From the NCBI GenBank assembly GCA_938008595.1, contig CALLKD010000124.1, forward strand, positions 1 to 34,462: 34,462 bases of DNA. The letters are read 5' to 3'. Below, one piece after another: positions 32,811 to 34,462 of the stretch. Under the pieces are notes generated by a model that made no database searches, had not been told where the DNA came from, and saw only the letters and a program-made list of their open reading frames with translations. The position numbers were made by a program, and so were the translations under genes. This DNA comes from an uncultured bacterium (GTDB lineage: Bacteria > Patescibacteriota > Minisyncoccia > Phycocordibacterales > Phycocordibacteraceae). Positions within the stretch are counted from its first letter, which is position 1; each line of letters starts with the position of its first letter.

Positions 32811-32921
32811 ATGAACACTCGTGACAACCTACTGCGGGAGCACTACGGGAATACACAACCGCAAGAACGGTTCCCAAAGCCCGTGATAACCCCCAGGCGA
32901 CTGAAACTCGTGAAGGGGTAA
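32811..32921 (+). CDS. Small basic protein, 36 aa
   Basis: A short open frame, beginning MNTRDNLLREHYGNT and ending RLKLVKG. It has a strong Shine-Dalgarno (AGGGAGGA, 32797-32804) 6 nt before the ATG, a promoter upstream and a hairpin directly after the stop, so it forms a complete small gene. It is charged, with no membrane segment or cysteine. No family recognised. Confidence 0.55.
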   Translation: MNTRDNLLREHYGNTQPQERFPKPVITPRRLKLVKG

Positions 32922-32928
32922 TCTATTA

Positions 32929-32957
32929 CACTGCCGATTCCGCAAGGGTCGGCAGTG
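32929..32957 (+). terminator. Hairpin after the 36-aa gene
   Basis: A perfect 9-bp stem (32929-32937 with 32949-32957) with an 11-nt loop, followed by CTTGTATAT, only a poor T-run. It probably ends the small gene. Confidence 0.6.
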
Positions 32958-32973
32958 CTTGTATATACTCATT

Positions 32974-33002
32974 TTGACTACCCGATTTACTTCGGGCATA
33001 GT
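32974..33002 (+). promoter_or_regulatory. Promoter of grpE
   Basis: TTGACT (32974-32979), 17 nt, then CATAGT (32997-33002), 6 nt before ATG 33009. Leaderless mRNA predicted. No CIRCE element (HrcA operator) is seen here or before dnaK. Confidence 0.75.
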
Positions 33003-33008
33003 ATTGGT

Positions 33009-33557
33009 ATGAATGACGACATAACTTTGGACACTGAAGAAGATATTGAAGCGGGGGCGAGCGAGGAAGAGCTTGAAGCTACGGAATCTCGTGCCGACTC
33101 TAAAGTGCTTAAAATGAAGAAGGAGCTAGAAGCAGTAAAGCTTGAGAAACAGGAATACTTAGATGGCTGGCAGCGTGCAAAGGCAGACTATGTAAATGCT
33201 CTTAAGCGCTTTAGTGAGGAGAAGATGGCTGATAAGGATTTGGGTACAGTAGTAGCCGCAAAGGCATTCCTACCGGCACTCGACTCACTTGCCCGTGCAG
33301 AGGCACAGGGCGCAGTTCCAGAAAGCTTTGCCGGTGTCCTAAAGCAGCTCCATGAGGGTATGAACACCCTTGGACTAGTGCAGTTTGGTGAAGTGGGGGA
33401 TGCGTTTGATCCAATGCTCCATGAGGCGCTAGGGCAGGACGAAACTGCTGATGCGACAAAGGATGAGACTGTATCAGTGGTTCTTGAGCAGGGATGGCAG
33501 ATAGCAGAGCGCGTACTACGACCGGCTAAAGTACGTGTTGCGCAGCTCTCGGCATAG
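33009..33557 (+). CDS. grpE: Nucleotide exchange factor GrpE
   Basis: A 182-aa protein that releases ADP from DnaK. An acidic N-terminus (DDITLDTEEDIEAGASEEEL) leads to a long coiled coil (about res 30-75), LDGWQRAKADYVNALKRF, and the C-terminal beta domain with FDPMLHEALGQDE and WQIAERVLRPAKVRV. The frame begins at 32955 but ATG 33009 has the promoter 6 nt upstream. dnaK follows 99 nt after the stop. Confidence 0.97.
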   Translation: MNDDITLDTEEDIEAGASEEELEATESRADSKVLKMKKELEAVKLEKQEYLDGWQRAKADYVNALKRFSEEKMADKDLGTVVAAKAFLPALDSLARAEAQGAVPESFAGVLKQLHEGMNTLGLVQFGEVGDAFDPMLHEALGQDETADATKDETVSVVLEQGWQIAERVLRPAKVRVAQLSA

Positions 33558-33559
33558 AC

Positions 33560-33586
33560 TTGAACAATAAAATTAGGAGGGGTAAA

Positions 33587-33588
<2 letters not shown>
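33560..33588 (+). promoter_or_regulatory. Possible dnaK promoter
   Basis: TTGAAC (33560-33565), exactly 17 nt, then TAAAAT (33583-33588). Start near 33595, giving a 62-nt leader for dnaK. The AGGAGGGG at 33575-33582 lies inside the spacer and the ATG of the short ORF overlaps the -10, so promoter and ORF may be alternatives. Confidence 0.55.

Positions 33589-34462
<874 letters not shown>

Overview
The window looks like a chromosomal segment of a Patescibacteria (Candidate Phyla Radiation) bacterium, probably of the Parcubacteria group. This is inferred from gene content: a compact alpha operon, a C-terminally short AlaRS, a helicase-dead PriA-like protein, a sigma-region-4/HARE-HTH protein, and a baseplate-J-like membrane protein near an actin-fold-like protein. 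TGA is used as a stop (for example at 1181), so the Gracilibacteria TGA=Gly code does not apply.

Region 1-6900 is accessory. A leftward cluster holds a complete two-gene Gabija anti-phage system (gajA 4671-2920, gajB 2917-1181), then a small GIY-YIG nuclease-like gene and a multi-pass membrane protein, each with its own promoter. To the right lie a 125-134 aa unknown, a 68 aa membrane peptide, the C-terminal remnant of a large serine recombinase that lacks its catalytic domain, and a VTT/DedA-like membrane protein. A bidirectional terminator and tRNA-Asn(GTT) close the region.

Region 7100-24660 is housekeeping: glutaredoxin, ribosome hibernation factor, fmt-def, a probable independent ~211-nt structured ncRNA (9414-9204, minus strand), priA-like, murA, mreB, DNA polymerase III delta', sigma4-HARE, a T4SS-like membrane protein, mltG, mnmA, an ATP-cone/PD-(D/E)XK protein, ung, an M13 peptidase and alaS. 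Region 24665-28582 holds a small zinc-finger-like gene with an attenuator-like leader end, a possible actin-fold protein, an orphan reverse-strand gene, and a baseplate-J-like membrane protein.

Region 28591-32764 is the translation/transcription operon infA-rpmJ-rpsM-rpsK-rpsD-rpoA-rplQ-rplM-rpsI, closed by a terminator. A 36-codon gene, grpE, a possible leader ORF and the start of dnaK (cut by the window end) follow.

Two global patterns stand out. First, about 17 genes have a sigma70-type -10 hexamer only 6-11 nt before the ATG, which predicts leaderless or near-leaderless mRNAs; this also corrects many start codons. Strong Shine-Dalgarno sequences appear only at a few small or orphan genes. 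Second, three convergent gene pairs have stop codons that abut or are 1 nt apart, with no terminator between them.
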